A DNA stretch of 7,591 nucleotides. Source: Actinomycetota bacterium. GTDB lineage: Bacteria > Actinomycetota > Actinomycetes > S36-B12. The position numbers and the translations under genes are program-made. The stretch covers positions 1-7,591 of the forward strand of contig CANMNM010000054.1 of the NCBI GenBank assembly GCA_947499275.1, read 5' to 3'. Under the pieces are notes generated by a model, which saw only the letters and a program-made list of their open reading frames with translations, had not been told where the DNA came from and did not search any database. The number at the start of each line of letters is the position of its first letter. Positions within the stretch are counted from its first letter, which is position 1. Shown here piece by piece: positions 6,357 to 7,591 of the stretch.

Positions 6357-6385
6357 CTGACGGACCTTGTGTTCGGGAGTAGACT
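6357..6385 (+). promoter_or_regulatory. Probable promoter of the F420 biosynthesis gene, leaderless layout
   Basis: CTGACG (6357-6362, four of six bases of TTGACA) is followed after 17 bases by TAGACT (6380-6385), which fits TAnnnT. Six bases then lead to the ATG at 6392, placing the transcription start on or next to the start codon. GGGAG at 6375-6379 is too far from the ATG (12 bases) to be a good ribosome binding site. The -10 box lies inside a short inverted repeat, GGAGT-AG-ACTCC (6376-6387), which could let a repressor cover it. Confidence 0.55.
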
Positions 6386-6391
6386 CCTCAC

Positions 6392-7591
6392 ATGTCGGGC
6401 ATAATCACCTACTCGCCAAAAGTATTTATCCCTTTGACCTCTCTATGCCGAGATCGTTGTGGCTACTGCACGTTTGCCAAAAGCCCGCATAAGGTTGAGA
6501 GCCCTTACCTCACGATTGAGTCCATCCTTGAAGTTGCTCGAGCGGGTGCTGCGGCCGGCTGCCATGAGGCGTTGTTTACGTTGGGGGAGTACCCCGAGTT
6601 TCGCTATAAAGAGGCACGAGCTTGGCTTGATGAGCATGGTTATGCCAGCACGGTTGAATACCTGGCAGTAGCTGCGGCTGCGGTACTGGCAGAAACGGGA
6701 CTCCTCCCACATGCAAATGCTGGCGCCCTTGACCACACCGATTTAACACTTCTGCGTAGCGTCTCCCCAAGCCAAGGCATGATGATCGAGTCTCTGAACC
6801 CTGATCTGGCGGCGCACCGCGGAGCACCTGACAAAACCCCCGAGCGTCGATTGGCCACATTGGATGCTGCGGGTGAACTTGCGATCCCCTTTACTACTGG
6901 GATCTTGATCGGGATAGGTGAATCCCAAGCAGACCGTGTTAAGGCTTTGGCCGCCATTGCAACCTCACATGAAAAATATGGGCACGTTCAAGAAGTGATC
7001 GTTCAAAATTTCGTTCCAAAACTTGATACTGAAATGCGGAATTGGCCGCCCTGTCCACACGATGAACTCTTGGAGACAATTCGCATTGCGCGGGAGATTC
7101 TCCCAGCCAGCATTCATTTACAGGCCCCACCCAATTTAAGTGAGGATCTTGACTCCTTACTCGAGTCAGGGATCGATGACCTTGGTGGGATATCTCCGGT
7201 TACAGCAGACTTCGTGAATCCTGAAAAACCCTGGCCTTCCCTTGAACTTCTTCGGGAACGGGTAGAGGCAAGTGGTCGCACTCTTGTTGCTCGGCTGACC
7301 GTTTACCCAGAGTTTGTGCGTGATGCCGATAAATGGATAGCCCCCGAGCTGCATTTTGCTGTTATGGATCGAAGTGATGCTGACGGCTTCGCCCGTGACG
7401 ATGTTGGTGCGACGTTCCCCGAGAAATATCAAGATGCCGTTAACGTGGGAACCGGTGCGGAAGTAATTCAAATTGGCCGCAGGTCAACCGCGTGGTACTC
7501 CGGCGCTGACACTGCGCCTTCAATCCTCATTTCCGGTAGAGCGGCTGGACCGGCCTCAACCCAGATTGCCGAGATCCTTGATGAAGCGCGT
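6392..7591 (+). CDS. fbiC: FO synthase, CofG domain (probably bifunctional FbiC; runs off window edge)
   Basis: The first 400 residues of a radical SAM enzyme that makes 7,8-didemethyl-8-hydroxy-5-deazariboflavin, the chromophore of coenzyme F420. The iron-sulfur motif is CRDRCGYC (Cys19, Cys23, Cys26). Other CofG markers are EALFTLGEYPE (59-69), GYASTVEY (83-90), LPHANAG (105-111), SPSQGMMIES (125-134), IPFTTGILIGIGE (165-177), QEVIVQNF (200-207), QAPPNLS (244-250) and GGISPVTADFVNPEKPWP (265-282). The frame is open to the window end, about 60 residues past the end of a stand-alone CofG, through a linker-like stretch with GRRSTAWYSGADT (362-374). This points to a CofG-CofH fusion as in actinobacterial FbiC, but the CofH half is not in view, so cofG remains possible. 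The start at 6392 is firm: an in-frame TAG lies at 6380-6382. It therefore lacks the roughly 80-90 residue leader of mycobacterial FbiC. Asp-Leu replaces the usual Asp-Trp before GGISP. Confidence 0.93.
   Translation, partial: MSGIITYSPKVFIPLTSLCRDRCGYCTFAKSPHKVESPYLTIESILEVARAGAAAGCHEALFTLGEYPEFRYKEARAWLDEHGYASTVEYLAVAAAAVLAETGLLPHANAGALDHTDLTLLRSVSPSQGMMIESLNPDLAAHRGAPDKTPERRLATLDAAGELAIPFTTGILIGIGESQADRVKALAAIATSHEKYGHVQEVIVQNFVPKLDTEMRNWPPCPHDELLETIRIAREILPASIHLQAPPNLSEDLDSLLESGIDDLGGISPVTADFVNPEKPWPSLELLRERVEASGRTLVARLTVYPEFVRDADKWIAPELHFAVMDRSDADGFARDDVGATFPEKYQDAVNVGTGAEVIQIGRRSTAWYSGADTAPSILISGRAAGPASTQIAEILDEAR

Noticed and set aside
5990..6391. 133-codon open frame on the minus strand across the end of xth and the gap before the F420 gene
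   Set aside because: It covers catalytic motifs of xth on the other strand, shows no recognisable domain, and is probably a shadow frame.
1..7591. The window as a single catabolic or redox gene island
   Set aside because: argG and xth are housekeeping genes, base composition shows no obvious break by eye, and no mobility genes or flanking repeats are present; it looks like ordinary chromosome.

Overview
The window looks like a chromosomal piece of an actinobacterium with moderate GC content (a hand count of six 60-base lines gives about 53%). The pointers are a CofG/FbiC-type F420 biosynthesis gene, an alkane hydroxylase with a rubredoxin fused to its C-terminus, the long ArgG type, and first-in-operon genes that mostly lack a Shine-Dalgarno sequence but carry a TAnnnT -10 box 5-7 bases before the ATG, the layout of leaderless transcripts common in actinobacteria. 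The GC is low for the phylum and would fit an aquatic, partly streamlined lineage; that placement is inference.

Layout. Positions 1-4302 are all read leftward (minus strand). In transcription order they are an NADPH-dependent MDR-family oxidoreductase (3283-4302), argininosuccinate synthase argG (1790-3211), alkane 1-monooxygenase-rubredoxin alkB (291-1697) and a cysteine-type glutathione peroxidase that runs off the left edge (1-250). An 84-base divergent gap (4303-4386) separates these from rightward genes: a small DUF4267-like membrane protein (4387-4806), a DsbA/FrnE-like thiol oxidoreductase (4803-5447) and exodeoxyribonuclease III (5444-6256). The last three are joined by two ATGA stop/start overlaps and form one operon. 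After a 135-base gap with palindromes and a good promoter comes the F420 biosynthesis gene (6392 to the right edge, still open). No gap reaches 300 bases. I saw no tRNA, rRNA, mobile element, CRISPR array or prophage signal.

How they may work together. The peroxidase sits right behind alkB and could remove peroxides produced by uncoupled hydroxylase turnover. The thiol oxidoreductase and exonuclease III would fit an oxidative-damage operon. Much of the window is redox chemistry (diiron hydroxylase, rubredoxin, NADPH reductase, peroxidase, dithiol oxidoreductase, F420 synthesis), but argG is ordinary metabolism. I see no evidence for one dedicated new system. The most unusual points are details of the fused rubredoxin, the apparent leaderless promoters (one moves the alkB start), and the palindromes upstream of the F420 gene.
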